From Chitinivibrionales bacterium (GTDB lineage: Bacteria > Fibrobacterota > Chitinivibrionia > Chitinivibrionales > WJKA01): a stretch of 37,894 nt of DNA. The position numbers were made by a program, and so were the translations under genes. Shown here one piece after another: positions 30,429 to 37,894 of the stretch (positions are counted from its first letter, which is position 1; every line of letters begins with the position of its first letter). The notes beneath the pieces are model-generated. The model worked only from the letters and a program-made list of their open reading frames with translations. It was not told the DNA's origin and ran no database searches. The stretch is taken from positions 1 to 37,894 of the forward strand of contig WJLW01000060.1 of the NCBI GenBank assembly GCA_014728295.1, written 5' to 3'.

Positions 30429-31394
30429 GTGGAATGGAATATTGAACAGGTCGGAACGTTGCTGGAGCAAATCCGCCAGGAGGTCGGGAAGGTGATTATT
30501 GGCCAGAAGGAGCTGGTTGACGCCTGTCTGGTGGTCATTTTCTCAGGGCAGCATGCGCTCATCGAGGGTGTTCCGGGGGTGGCCAAAACGCTTCTGGTGC
30601 GCACGCTTGCACACATTCTGGGTGCAGAGTTCAACCGCATTCAATTCACCCCCGACCTGATGCCGTCCGACATCACCGGTACCAATATATTTAACCTTGA
30701 ACAACAGAAATTCAATCTGGTTAAGGGACCCGTTTTCTGCGCCTTTCTTCTGGCCGACGAGATCAACCGGGCTCCGGCCAAGACACAGTCGGCGCTGTTG
30801 CAGGCCATGCAGGAGAAGATGGTCACGATTGACGGGGTAACCTATCGTCTTGCCGATAATTTCACCGTGTTTGCGACCCAGAATCCCATCGAATTTGAGG
30901 GCACTTACCCGCTTCCCGAAGCGCAAAAAGATCGCTTCATGCTGAAGCTGCATATGGACTATCCCCGGCAGGCTGAAGAGCACGAACTGGCGCAATCGTT
31001 TCTCACGAGGCTAACGCCGGAAGACCGGCTTAACCGGGGCGAAGTTCAGTCGGTCTTGTCACGGGATGCGATCAAAGCGGTGCAGAAGGTTCTGCCTTCG
31101 GTGACGTTTCGTGAGGAACTGGTTGCTTACAGTCTGGACATTGTTCGATCGACGCGCAACAGCGAGAGTGTGCTGGTCGGCGCCGGCCCGCGGGCAACGC
31201 AGTCATTGTTGCTGGCCGCGCGCATGTATGCCGTGCTGGAGGGCAGGGATTTTGTGACCCCCGATGATATCAAAATCATGTCGTTGCCGGTGCTTGAGCA
31301 TCGTTTGATACTCAGACCAGAATTCGAGATTGAGGGGCTCACCGTACGGGAAGCAACCGAGACAATTATCGAGCAGATCGAGGTCCCGCGATGA
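30429..31394 (+). CDS. MoxR-family AAA+ ATPase
   Basis: 321 residues, GTG 30429 with AAAGGA. Complete AAA+ ATPase of the MoxR/RavA class: Walker A GVPGVAKT (47-54), Walker B LLADEINR (107-114), RAPAKTQSALLQAMQEKMV, sensor 1 in FATQNPIEFEGTYPLPEAQKDRFML, and the lid with sensor 2 (GAGPRATQSLLLAARMYA). MoxR ATPases act as chaperones for metal or cofactor insertion or for maturing von Willebrand-type proteins, usually with a DUF58 partner, which overlaps here by 4 nt (ATGA). This is the soluble motor of the locus. Confidence 0.95.
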   Translation: MEWNIEQVGTLLEQIRQEVGKVIIGQKELVDACLVVIFSGQHALIEGVPGVAKTLLVRTLAHILGAEFNRIQFTPDLMPSDITGTNIFNLEQQKFNLVKGPVFCAFLLADEINRAPAKTQSALLQAMQEKMVTIDGVTYRLADNFTVFATQNPIEFEGTYPLPEAQKDRFMLKLHMDYPRQAEEHELAQSFLTRLTPEDRLNRGEVQSVLSRDAIKAVQKVLPSVTFREELVAYSLDIVRSTRNSESVLVGAGPRATQSLLLAARMYAVLEGRDFVTPDDIKIMSLPVLEHRLILRPEFEIEGLTVREATETIIEQIEVPR

Positions 31395-32728
31395 TTCGTC
31401 CGCGGATGCTGTTGGTGGTATGCAGCGCGGTTGTGCTCATTCCGCTTTTGAGTGTGGCCGTGGCGATGCCCGGGGCGTCCCGCATAGCGCTCACGGCAGC
31501 TACTGTGTATACGCTGTGCGTGCTGCTCGATCTGCTGATTTGCCTTTCCACTAAGCGCACCATAGCGATTTCCCTGCCGCCGGTTGTCAGATGCATTGTG
31601 GGTGATACCTGCACCGTACCGATATTCATTACGCGACACCATCCCTCCCTGCGGCAACTGCACTGCACATGTGCGCTGCCGCCTCAGATAAGAGCTGCAA
31701 CATCGATTGTATCCATCACCCTCAACAGTGAGGAAGAACGGCCGACGGCGCAATTGCAGGTAATTGCTTCAACTCGCGGGAAATTTCGTCTTGAAGGGAT
31801 CCTGTGTGAGTACGCCTCGCGTTTGGGCTTTTTCGCACTGCGCAGCCGGCATGCGCCGGAGTGTGAAGTCCGTGTCTATCCTGATTTGCGACAGGAATTC
31901 CGCGGTATGGCGGCTTTTCTTTTGTACCGGGAGATTGACGGTGTGCATGCTCGCCGGTTTTTTGGCAAGGGCCGTGAATTTGAGAAACTGCGCGAATACA
32001 TTCCCGGGGACAGTTTCGAAGATATTCACTGGAAAGCAACTGCAAAACGGAACCAGCCCATTACCAAAATTTTCCAGTTGGAACGAACCCAGCACATTTT
32101 TGTCGCGATCGACTTTTCGCGACACAGTACCGCAAAAACATCGCTCGGCTCGGGTCAGCCGGATGTGGCCATTGCCGAGCGATACATTGCGGCGGCATTG
32201 ATACTGGCAAATGCAGCTCAGCGGCAGGGCGACTGCTTTGGCATGTGCACGTTTACCGAATCGGTCGATGCGCTTGTCGGTCCGGGACGGGGCGCTCATC
32301 ATTATTCCATCTGCCGGGACAAACTGTACACACTCAATCCACAGAATCTCAATCCCGATTACCGGGATCTTGCTGCCCGCATTCGCACCGGACTCAAGCG
32401 GCGTTCGCTGGTGTTTATTCTGACTCACATACACGATCCGGTGGCTGCCGAGGAGTTGCAGGCGGCGATCGAGCTGATCAGCCGTCGCCATATTGTTGTA
32501 GTTGGTGTGGCGCGGGATGATGCCGTCCAGCCGGTTTTTGCCAATCCGGTTACCTCAACAGATGAGATTTACGAGCATCTCGGTAATCATCTGGTCTGGA
32601 GCAGGATAAACCAGACGCGCATCCAGTTGCGCAAACGCGGCGTAGAGCTGATTCAATTTAATCCCGCCACGATCTGCCGGCAAATCGTTTCGCACTATAT
32701 CCGCATCAAGGAAAGGCAGATTTTGTAA
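31391..32728 (+). CDS. DUF58 protein (MoxR partner) with imperfect MIDAS motif
   Basis: 445 residues. Two N-terminal membrane helices (MLLVVCSAVVLIPLLSVAVAMPG and IALTAATVYTLCVLLDLLICL), a beta-rich middle, then the DUF58 signature GREFEKLREYIPGDSFEDIHWKATAK at about residues 195-220. Behind it is a von Willebrand A-like domain (HIFVAIDFSRHS ... AAALILANAAQRQGDCFGMCTF). The metal-site motif reads D-F-S-R-H-S instead of DxSxS, so metal binding may be altered. DUF58 proteins are the typical clients or partners of MoxR. Overlaps the ATPase gene by 4 nt and the next by 1 nt (TAATG). Confidence 0.92.
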   Translation: MIRPRMLLVVCSAVVLIPLLSVAVAMPGASRIALTAATVYTLCVLLDLLICLSTKRTIAISLPPVVRCIVGDTCTVPIFITRHHPSLRQLHCTCALPPQIRAATSIVSITLNSEEERPTAQLQVIASTRGKFRLEGILCEYASRLGFFALRSRHAPECEVRVYPDLRQEFRGMAAFLLYREIDGVHARRFFGKGREFEKLREYIPGDSFEDIHWKATAKRNQPITKIFQLERTQHIFVAIDFSRHSTAKTSLGSGQPDVAIAERYIAAALILANAAQRQGDCFGMCTFTESVDALVGPGRGAHHYSICRDKLYTLNPQNLNPDYRDLAARIRTGLKRRSLVFILTHIHDPVAAEELQAAIELISRRHIVVVGVARDDAVQPVFANPVTSTDEIYEHLGNHLVWSRINQTRIQLRKRGVELIQFNPATICRQIVSHYIRIKERQIL

Positions 32729-33732
32729 TGATTGTCAACCTGAGCAGATTCATTGAGCAGGAGCGCCGCTACTGGAATGACCTTGAGAAACTACTTGACC
32801 AATTCGAACGGGCTGAGGTAGGCACTATCGATTTGGAAGAAATCAAGCAGTTCCATTACCTGTACCTCAGAGCCGGAAACGATCTGGTGAAAATCAGCAG
32901 CTCGACGGGTAATTCTGAAATTCTTGATTATCTTGAATCTCTCGTGTCGCGGGCCTACGGCGAGATTGCCGAACTCACACGCAACCGCCTGCGCTTCAAA
33001 CCGCTGCACTTCATTATGCAGGCGGTTCCCCGGGCATTTCGTCGGCGGTATCAGGCCTTTGCGCTTGCAGCGCTGTTTTTTGTTGCGGGAGCGCTGCTCG
33101 GGGCCGGGTTGATGTTGCGTGACAGTAACGCAAAAGAGGTTATCCTGCCCTGGTTTCTGCAAATCTCTCCCGAACAGCGCGTGCGCATCGAAGAGAGCGC
33201 CGGGCCCGGGGAATCGCGCTCCAGCCACCTGCGGTTTTCGAGTCTCCTGATGACGCACAATATCAGAGTATCATTGGCGACCCTGTGCCTGGGTATCACC
33301 TTCGGTCTGGGAACGTTTCTGCTGCTTTTTTATAACGGAGTTATTCTCGGCGCCGTTGCGTATGACTACCTCGCCGCCGGACAGGGGGTGTTTCTTGCGG
33401 GATGGCTTTTGCCCCACGGCATGGTGGAAATTCCCGCCATTTTGCTGGCGGGTCAGGCCGGATTCGTGCTGGCCGGCGCGCTGGTAGGCTGGGGGAACGA
33501 GCTCGGCCTCAAAGCGCGTTTTCGCAAGGCGGGGCCGGATATCGTCACGCTGATCGGCGGTTTGTCGATAATGCTGGTATGGGCGGGGATTGTTGAATCC
33601 TTTCTGTCCCAGTATCACGAGCCGAATTTGCCCTACAGCATCAAGATTGCATTCGGGTGTGTAGAGGGAATTATCCTCATCCTGTTTTTCAGCCTTTGCG
33701 GACGTTCGGCGAATCATCATGAACTCACTTAA
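32728..33732 (+). CDS. SpoIIM-like (stage II sporulation protein M family) membrane protein
   Basis: 334 residues. A cytosolic helical N-terminal domain (FIEQERRYWNDLEKLLDQFER, IKQFHYLYLRAGNDLVKI), a first membrane helix (ALAALFFVAGALLGAGLML), then the SpoIIM core: THNIRVSLATLCLGITFGLGTFLLLFYNGVILGAVAYDYL, LAGWLLPHGMVEIPAILLAGQAGFVLAG and IVTLIGGLSIMLVWAGIVESFLSQY. The LPHGxxEIPA element is the family hallmark. In non-sporulating bacteria such proteins accompany MoxR and RDD genes; sporulation is not implied. Overlaps the next gene by 14 nt. Confidence 0.9.
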   Translation: MIVNLSRFIEQERRYWNDLEKLLDQFERAEVGTIDLEEIKQFHYLYLRAGNDLVKISSSTGNSEILDYLESLVSRAYGEIAELTRNRLRFKPLHFIMQAVPRAFRRRYQAFALAALFFVAGALLGAGLMLRDSNAKEVILPWFLQISPEQRVRIEESAGPGESRSSHLRFSSLLMTHNIRVSLATLCLGITFGLGTFLLLFYNGVILGAVAYDYLAAGQGVFLAGWLLPHGMVEIPAILLAGQAGFVLAGALVGWGNELGLKARFRKAGPDIVTLIGGLSIMLVWAGIVESFLSQYHEPNLPYSIKIAFGCVEGIILILFFSLCGRSANHHELT

Positions 33733-34498
33733 CTACAACAAGCTGGATACGCTCCAAATTACCACACCCGAAGGTGTTCGTTTTTCGCTGGTGCTGGCTG
33801 ATCCGTTCAGGCGGCTCTTTGCCTTTTTTCTGGATCAGCTAATCATCTATCTTGCCGTGATCACTGCCGGTTCAGTGCTGGCAATGCTGGGCATGTTGAG
33901 TGCGGACGTTGCCGTTTCGCTGATAATTCTTGCGCAGTTTGTCATCACCACCTGCTATGGTATCGTATTCGAGTGGTGGTGGCGGGGGCAGACCATCGGC
34001 AAGCGCGTCTTCAGGCTCAGCGTAGTTGACGAGCAGGGATTCGGTCTTTCGTTGACACAGGTGATAATGCGGAACATAATGCGCATCGTAGATACGCTGC
34101 CGGTCTTCTATCTGGTCGGCGGAGCGGCCTGCCTGCTGAGCCGAAAAAACCAGCGCCTGGGCGACGTCGCCGCAAACACCATCGTGATCCATCATCGCCA
34201 ACTGCAGATACCCGATCTGGAAAATCTGTTCGCCGAAAAGTATAACACGCTGAGAGACAGCAAGCTTCTTGCTGCGCAGTTGCGCAAGCGCTGCACGAAT
34301 GAGCTTGCCGATATCGCCCTGCAGGCGTTGATTCGTCGCAATGAAATAGTACCCGAAAAACGCCTCAGGCTGTTTCATTCCCTGGCGGATACTTTTAAGG
34401 CGCTCGTCACTTTTCCGGAGGATGAACTGGAAACAATTTCGGATGAGCAATTGGTTAAAAATGTCGTTGAAGTTCTTTATCGAAATGAAGCCGGATAG
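33719..34498 (+). CDS. RDD-family membrane protein with long C-terminal extension
   Basis: 259 residues. Residues 20-160 are an RDD domain: LADPFRRLFAFFLDQLIIYLAVITAGSVLA, VVFEWWWRGQTIGKRVFRLSVVDEQG, RNIMRIVDTLPVFYLVGGAACLLS, and RKNQRLGDVAANTIVIH. A cytosolic helical tail of about 95 residues follows (DLENLFAEKYNTLRDSKLLAAQLRKR ...). Usually paired with SpoIIM, as here, with overlapping genes. It closes the operon; a T-rich stretch (about 34530-34550) follows but I see no strong hairpin. Confidence 0.9.
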   Translation: MNSLNYNKLDTLQITTPEGVRFSLVLADPFRRLFAFFLDQLIIYLAVITAGSVLAMLGMLSADVAVSLIILAQFVITTCYGIVFEWWWRGQTIGKRVFRLSVVDEQGFGLSLTQVIMRNIMRIVDTLPVFYLVGGAACLLSRKNQRLGDVAANTIVIHHRQLQIPDLENLFAEKYNTLRDSKLLAAQLRKRCTNELADIALQALIRRNEIVPEKRLRLFHSLADTFKALVTFPEDELETISDEQLVKNVVEVLYRNEAG

Positions 34499-34607
34499 GT
34501 GTCTGTCAATTGTTGCCTGCTGACACGTTGTTTCTATTATTTTTTATTGATTTGCACTTGAACACTACCGTACTCACAAGAGTTGCAACATTAAAGGACG
34601 CACTATT

Positions 34608-37232
34608 ATGGGCGAAAGCACACTTTCATTCGAAGAATTGCAACACAAAGTTGCAGAATTGAAGAGGTCGGAAAAAGAATTGCAACAACTGCGCGAAGAA
34701 TTGAAACGAAGTGAAGAACACTATCGCACCGCTTTTGAATACACTGGCACGGCCATGATGGTGATCGAACAGGATATGACAATTTCCATGGCAAACCATA
34801 AAGTTGATGAGGTTACCGGATATCCGCCGAGTCTGGTTGAGCAGGGCGTCAAATTGACAGAATTTATCGACCGGAAAGACCTTGAGCGTATTATCGACTA
34901 TCATCGGCGCCGCCGAGCGGGAGACTCGTCTGTTCCCGGAGAATATGAGTTTGCCCTGAAGAAAAGAGGCGGGGGTGTTCGCGATATTATGATCAATGTC
35001 AGTATGATCCCCGAAACCAGCAAAAGCCTGGTTTCGCTTGTGGATATCTCCCGGCTGAAGCAAATGGAGCGTGCCCTGGCCGAAAGTGAGCGCAAATATC
35101 GCGACCTGTTCGAGAATGCCAAGGACATTATTTACATTCACGATTTTGACGGCAACTTCATCCTGGCCAACAAAGCCGCCGAGCTTACCTATGGCTACAC
35201 GCCGGACGAGCTTTCGTTGCTCAACATACGGCAGGTAATGGAACCCGCACATGTTGACGGCGCGCTCAAGCTTGTCGGCAAACTGGTTGCCGGCGATGAA
35301 ACTCCCCATATTTTTGAAACGCTGACGCGCACCAAATACGGAAATCCGGTCTGGATCGAGGTTACGACGCGACTGATCAAGGAAAGGGACAAACCGATTG
35401 CCATTCAGGGTATCGCCCGTAACATTACCGATCGCAAACGCACCGAAGAGCGGCTGCAGGAAAGTGAAAAACGATTCCGGGAGACGGCTGAAACACTGCC
35501 GGGGGTCATTTGCGAAGTCGATCTTAACCTGAATATCTTCTACGTCAACCAGAAGGGACTCGATTCATTCGGCTACACCCAGGAAGATTTCGAAGGAGGC
35601 GTCCGCATTTCTGAAGTTTTTCATTCTGAGGACGCCGGTAGAGCAACCGGTGATCTGGGCAATATACTCAAAGGCGATTACGGCATTCCGCAGGAGCATC
35701 GCATGGTGCGCAAGGATGGTTCGATTATGCATGCCCTGATCAATTCATCGCCTATCATACGTGACGGGCAGGTGTGCGGTACGCGACACTGTATAATTGA
35801 CATAAGCGATCGCAAGCAGGCCCAGGAGCAGCTCCGCCAGAGCGAAGAGCGCTTTCGCAGCATGTTTTCGCAATCTCCGGCCGGCATTGCTCTGTTTGAC
35901 AGCCGGGGGATGCTACTTGACAAAAACAACGCATTTGAGGAGATGTTTTCATTTTGTGAAGAGCTTGCCGATCAAGATGGTATCTTCGAATTGTTTAAAA
36001 GCTTGACGGTCACCAAGGATCATCTGGACGCGCTCAAGCAGGACAAAGACATACATTTTGAATCGCAATGCACACATCAGAACAGCCAGAAGAGCGCCAA
36101 CCGCTTTTACGAGTGGCATGTTACCATGCTCAAGGCTGAAGATGGTCAATCGTCCGAATATCTGGTACAGGTGCAGGATATTACCGAGCGGAAGCTGACC
36201 GAAGAGACAAAACTCAGGGAAGCCAAAGACGAGGCCGACAAAGCCATCCGTCTGGCCGACAGCCTGCGCAAAGAGCTGATGCAGGATGCCGCTTTTCACA
36301 ATATGGTCAGCCGCAGTTCGGAAATGAAAAAGATATTCAATATCCTGCCCGAAATAGCCGCTACCGATGTGACCGTGCTCATCAGTGGTGAAAGCGGAAC
36401 CGGCAAGGAGCTTATCGCCCGGTCGCTGCACGAGCTGAGTCCGCGCAAGGACAAGCCGTTTGTTGCAATAAACTGCGGGGCTTTACCCGACACGTTGCTG
36501 GAATCGGAGCTCTTCGGCTACAAGGCCGGGGCCTTTACCGATGCTAAAAAGGACAAGCCGGGAAAATTCGCCCGGGCCCAGAGTGGCACGATTTTTCTGG
36601 ATGAAATCGGCGACATATCCCCATCCATGCAGGTTAAGCTCCTGCGCGTTTTGCAGGAGCGCGTCTATGAGCCGCTGGGGGGAACCGAGTCGGTTGATGC
36701 TGATGTGCGAGTGCTTGCCGCAACCAATCGCAATCTCGAGGAAATGGTCAGGCGGGAGAAGTTCCGGGAAGATTTATATTACCGGATCAAAGTGCTCAAC
36801 GTGAAGTTACCGTCGCTGCGTGAGCGCCGCGGCGACATTCCGCTGCTGTGCGAACATTTCATATCGGTATTTAATTCACGCTATCGCAAAAATATCACCT
36901 CGGTGGATGATGATGCCTTGCAGCTCCTAGTCGCGCACAGCTTTCCAGGCAATATCCGTGAGCTGGAGAATGTTATCGAGCACGCCTTTATTTTCTGCAA
37001 AAGCGGTACGATCGAAAAGCATCACTTGCCGCAGGAATTTTGTAATAAGCAGGCCGATCCTGAGATCCTGAAGGATATTTCCGCAATCGGCAGCTTCAAG
37101 GAACTGGAGAAACTGTATATTCAAAGTGTTCTAGCCGATACCGGCCATAACAAATTGAAAGCGGCCAAAAAACTCGGCGTTCACAAGGCAACACTTTTTC
37201 GTAAATTGAAGCAGCTCGGCATCACCAATTAG
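34608..37232 (+). CDS. Four-PAS sigma-54-dependent transcription activator
   Basis: 874 residues from ATG 34608 (AAAGGA upstream). A short coiled coil (residues 5-40), then four PAS domains, about 35-150, 155-280, 285-405 and 410-535, joined by typical linkers (ISRLKQMERALAESERKYR, ITDRKRTEERLQESEKRF, ISDRKQAQEQLRQSEERF, ITERKLTEE). The sigma-54 AAA+ domain follows: Walker A GESGTGKE near 594, ESELFGYKAGAFTDAKKDKPG with GAFTDA in place of GAFTGA (about 642), FLDEIGDISPSMQVKLLRVLQE, and the Arg finger part FREDLYYRIKVL. The end is a Fis-type HTH (NKLKAAKKLGVHKATLFRKLKQLG). No receiver and no membrane helix, so it senses a cytosolic signal such as a ligand or redox state. Targets are unknown; the neighbouring activase gene and the PEP-CTERM promoter are candidates. 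Confidence 0.95.
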   Translation: MGESTLSFEELQHKVAELKRSEKELQQLREELKRSEEHYRTAFEYTGTAMMVIEQDMTISMANHKVDEVTGYPPSLVEQGVKLTEFIDRKDLERIIDYHRRRRAGDSSVPGEYEFALKKRGGGVRDIMINVSMIPETSKSLVSLVDISRLKQMERALAESERKYRDLFENAKDIIYIHDFDGNFILANKAAELTYGYTPDELSLLNIRQVMEPAHVDGALKLVGKLVAGDETPHIFETLTRTKYGNPVWIEVTTRLIKERDKPIAIQGIARNITDRKRTEERLQESEKRFRETAETLPGVICEVDLNLNIFYVNQKGLDSFGYTQEDFEGGVRISEVFHSEDAGRATGDLGNILKGDYGIPQEHRMVRKDGSIMHALINSSPIIRDGQVCGTRHCIIDISDRKQAQEQLRQSEERFRSMFSQSPAGIALFDSRGMLLDKNNAFEEMFSFCEELADQDGIFELFKSLTVTKDHLDALKQDKDIHFESQCTHQNSQKSANRFYEWHVTMLKAEDGQSSEYLVQVQDITERKLTEETKLREAKDEADKAIRLADSLRKELMQDAAFHNMVSRSSEMKKIFNILPEIAATDVTVLISGESGTGKELIARSLHELSPRKDKPFVAINCGALPDTLLESELFGYKAGAFTDAKKDKPGKFARAQSGTIFLDEIGDISPSMQVKLLRVLQERVYEPLGGTESVDADVRVLAATNRNLEEMVRREKFREDLYYRIKVLNVKLPSLRERRGDIPLLCEHFISVFNSRYRKNITSVDDDALQLLVAHSFPGNIRELENVIEHAFIFCKSGTIEKHHLPQEFCNKQADPEILKDISAIGSFKELEKLYIQSVLADTGHNKLKAAKKLGVHKATLFRKLKQLGITN

Positions 37233-37416
37233 GTTGCCGCCCTTGTTCCGGGGGCCTACGAGCCATCTTGCAATTTACAAAAAAGGAGAGTATTTTGACT
37301 CGCGAAACAGGGATCGTTTAGTGGCGGAGCAGACAATTACCCACAGCTTAAACGGACCTGCTTTAGCAGAGTCAAAGGGCGTAATCCGGCTTATTTACCC
37401 TGTTTGAGGAAATGGT

Positions 37417-37894
37417 ATGTCGCAAAAATCATTAGGAATCTGTCTGGGTGCTTCGACAATTAAGCTGGTTGAACTCGTTACAGAGGGCGATAAGAGCACC
37501 GTTGGCAAAAAAGTCATTCGCAATCATGAAAGCAATCCCCGCCGCGCTTTTGTCGATTTATTGCGCGAAGTCCGGGTTGAAGACTATGATTACGTGGCGC
37601 TTACCGGCCGCAAGTTCCGTGAGATAATCAAGCTGAAATCAATTACCGAGCCCGAAGCAATCGAATACGCACTACGCTTCGAAAAACCGGGTGCTGCGGA
37701 TGAAGCATACAACGCGGTTGCCGGCCTGGGCGCCGAGAATTTCGTTATCTACTTGCTTGACAGTAGCGGCAATATTGCTTCCGTTGAAACCGGCAATAAA
37801 TGTGCCTCAGGAACCGGCGAATTTTTTCTGCAGCAGCTCGGACGCATGGATGTCGATGTCGCCAGAGCTGTTGAACTTGCCGAGGGATCCGATG
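37417..37894 (+). CDS. BadF/BadG/HgdC-family acyl-CoA dehydratase activase, 3' end missing
   Basis: The frame is open from ATG 37417 (GAGGA 6 nt upstream) to the window end, 159 codons. ASKHA-type ATPase that drives an electron into (R)-2-hydroxyacyl-CoA dehydratases or benzoyl-CoA reductases. Seen: GICLGASTIKLVEL (phosphate 1 loop), VALTGRKFREIIKLKSITEPEAIEYAL, and ETGNKCASGTGEFFLQQLGRMDV, whose Cys normally binds one half of the shared [4Fe-4S] cluster. The second cluster Cys lies outside the window. The enzyme is oxygen sensitive in all known cases, so it points to an anaerobe. It follows the sigma-54 activator by 184 nt, and I see no good -24/-12 site in that gap. Confidence 0.9.
   Translation, partial: MSQKSLGICLGASTIKLVELVTEGDKSTVGKKVIRNHESNPRRAFVDLLREVRVEDYDYVALTGRKFREIIKLKSITEPEAIEYALRFEKPGAADEAYNAVAGLGAENFVIYLLDSSGNIASVETGNKCASGTGEFFLQQLGRMDVDVARAVELAEGSD

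Noticed and set aside
34501..34560. GTGTC / GACAC stem followed by a T-rich stretch as terminator of the membrane operon
   Set aside because: Only 5 bp of stem around an 18-nt loop; too weak to call.
36589..36604. TGGCACGATTTTTCTG as a sigma-54 promoter
   Set aside because: It lies inside the AAA+ coding region of the activator, and the -12 part is TTC-TG instead of TTGC.
37284..37321. AAAAGGAG followed by a TTG-started 8-codon frame before the activase gene, as a leader peptide
   Set aside because: No terminator or antiterminator pair follows and the peptide has no run of regulatory codons, so it is most likely chance.

Overview
The window is about 38 kb of bacterial chromosome with close-packed genes. 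Two genes near the left edge encode secreted proteins. One ends in a type IX-secretion-like (type A) sorting tail, and the other may carry a degenerate one. A third gene encodes a PEP-CTERM (exosortase) substrate. With the large MoxR/DUF58/SpoIIM/RDD locus and a sigma-54 activator, this suggests a Gram-negative, probably anaerobic member of the FCB or Fibrobacterota (Chitinivibrionia-like) sphere. The taxonomic call is an inference from gene content, not from a marker gene.

Left part (1-6.3 kb, + strand, low gene density, signs of decay): a 5'-truncated secreted protein, a small GNAT-like protein, a visible remnant of a 3-hydroxyisobutyrate-dehydrogenase-type gene, a secreted PQQ-type sugar dehydrogenase, a PEP-CTERM protein behind a sigma-54-like promoter, a sugar-transferase gene that has lost its catalytic middle, a stretch with strong RNA-structure potential (5127-5239), and an aldo/keto reductase with its own promoter and inverted-repeat operator.

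Middle part (6.4-16.3 kb, - strand): a biosynthetic supercluster read leuC, leuD, aroK, aroC, ilvB, ilvH, small secreted protein, folD, standalone AICAR transformylase, TrmB-like methyltransferase. It serves leucine and other branched-chain amino acids, chorismate, one-carbon folate and purine synthesis. Two related degenerate intergenic repeats lie in its gaps.

16.5-24.8 kb: a lactate-racemase-like (LarA/DUF2088) protein, a cupin, an S9 peptidase, queA, an unknown protein with a very acidic tail behind a promoter-plus-terminator leader, and a divergently placed three-domain AMP-ligase/ACP/PlsC acyltransferase fusion.

25.2-34.5 kb (+ strand): one tightly coupled operon of eleven genes. In order: GYF/zinc-finger/RDD protein, zinc-finger membrane protein, split PH-like membrane protein, B-box membrane protein, polytopic membrane protein, DUF4129, DUF4350, MoxR AAA+ ATPase, DUF58, SpoIIM-like, second RDD. 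The MoxR-DUF58-DUF4129-DUF4350-SpoIIM-RDD core is a widespread module of unresolved function. The four or five zinc-finger/PH/GYF genes at its front look like a lineage-specific addition and make this the best candidate here for an undescribed membrane system.

Right end: a cytosolic four-PAS sigma-54 activator (GAFTDA loop) and the start of an acyl-CoA-dehydratase-activase (BadF/HgdC-like) gene that runs off the window.
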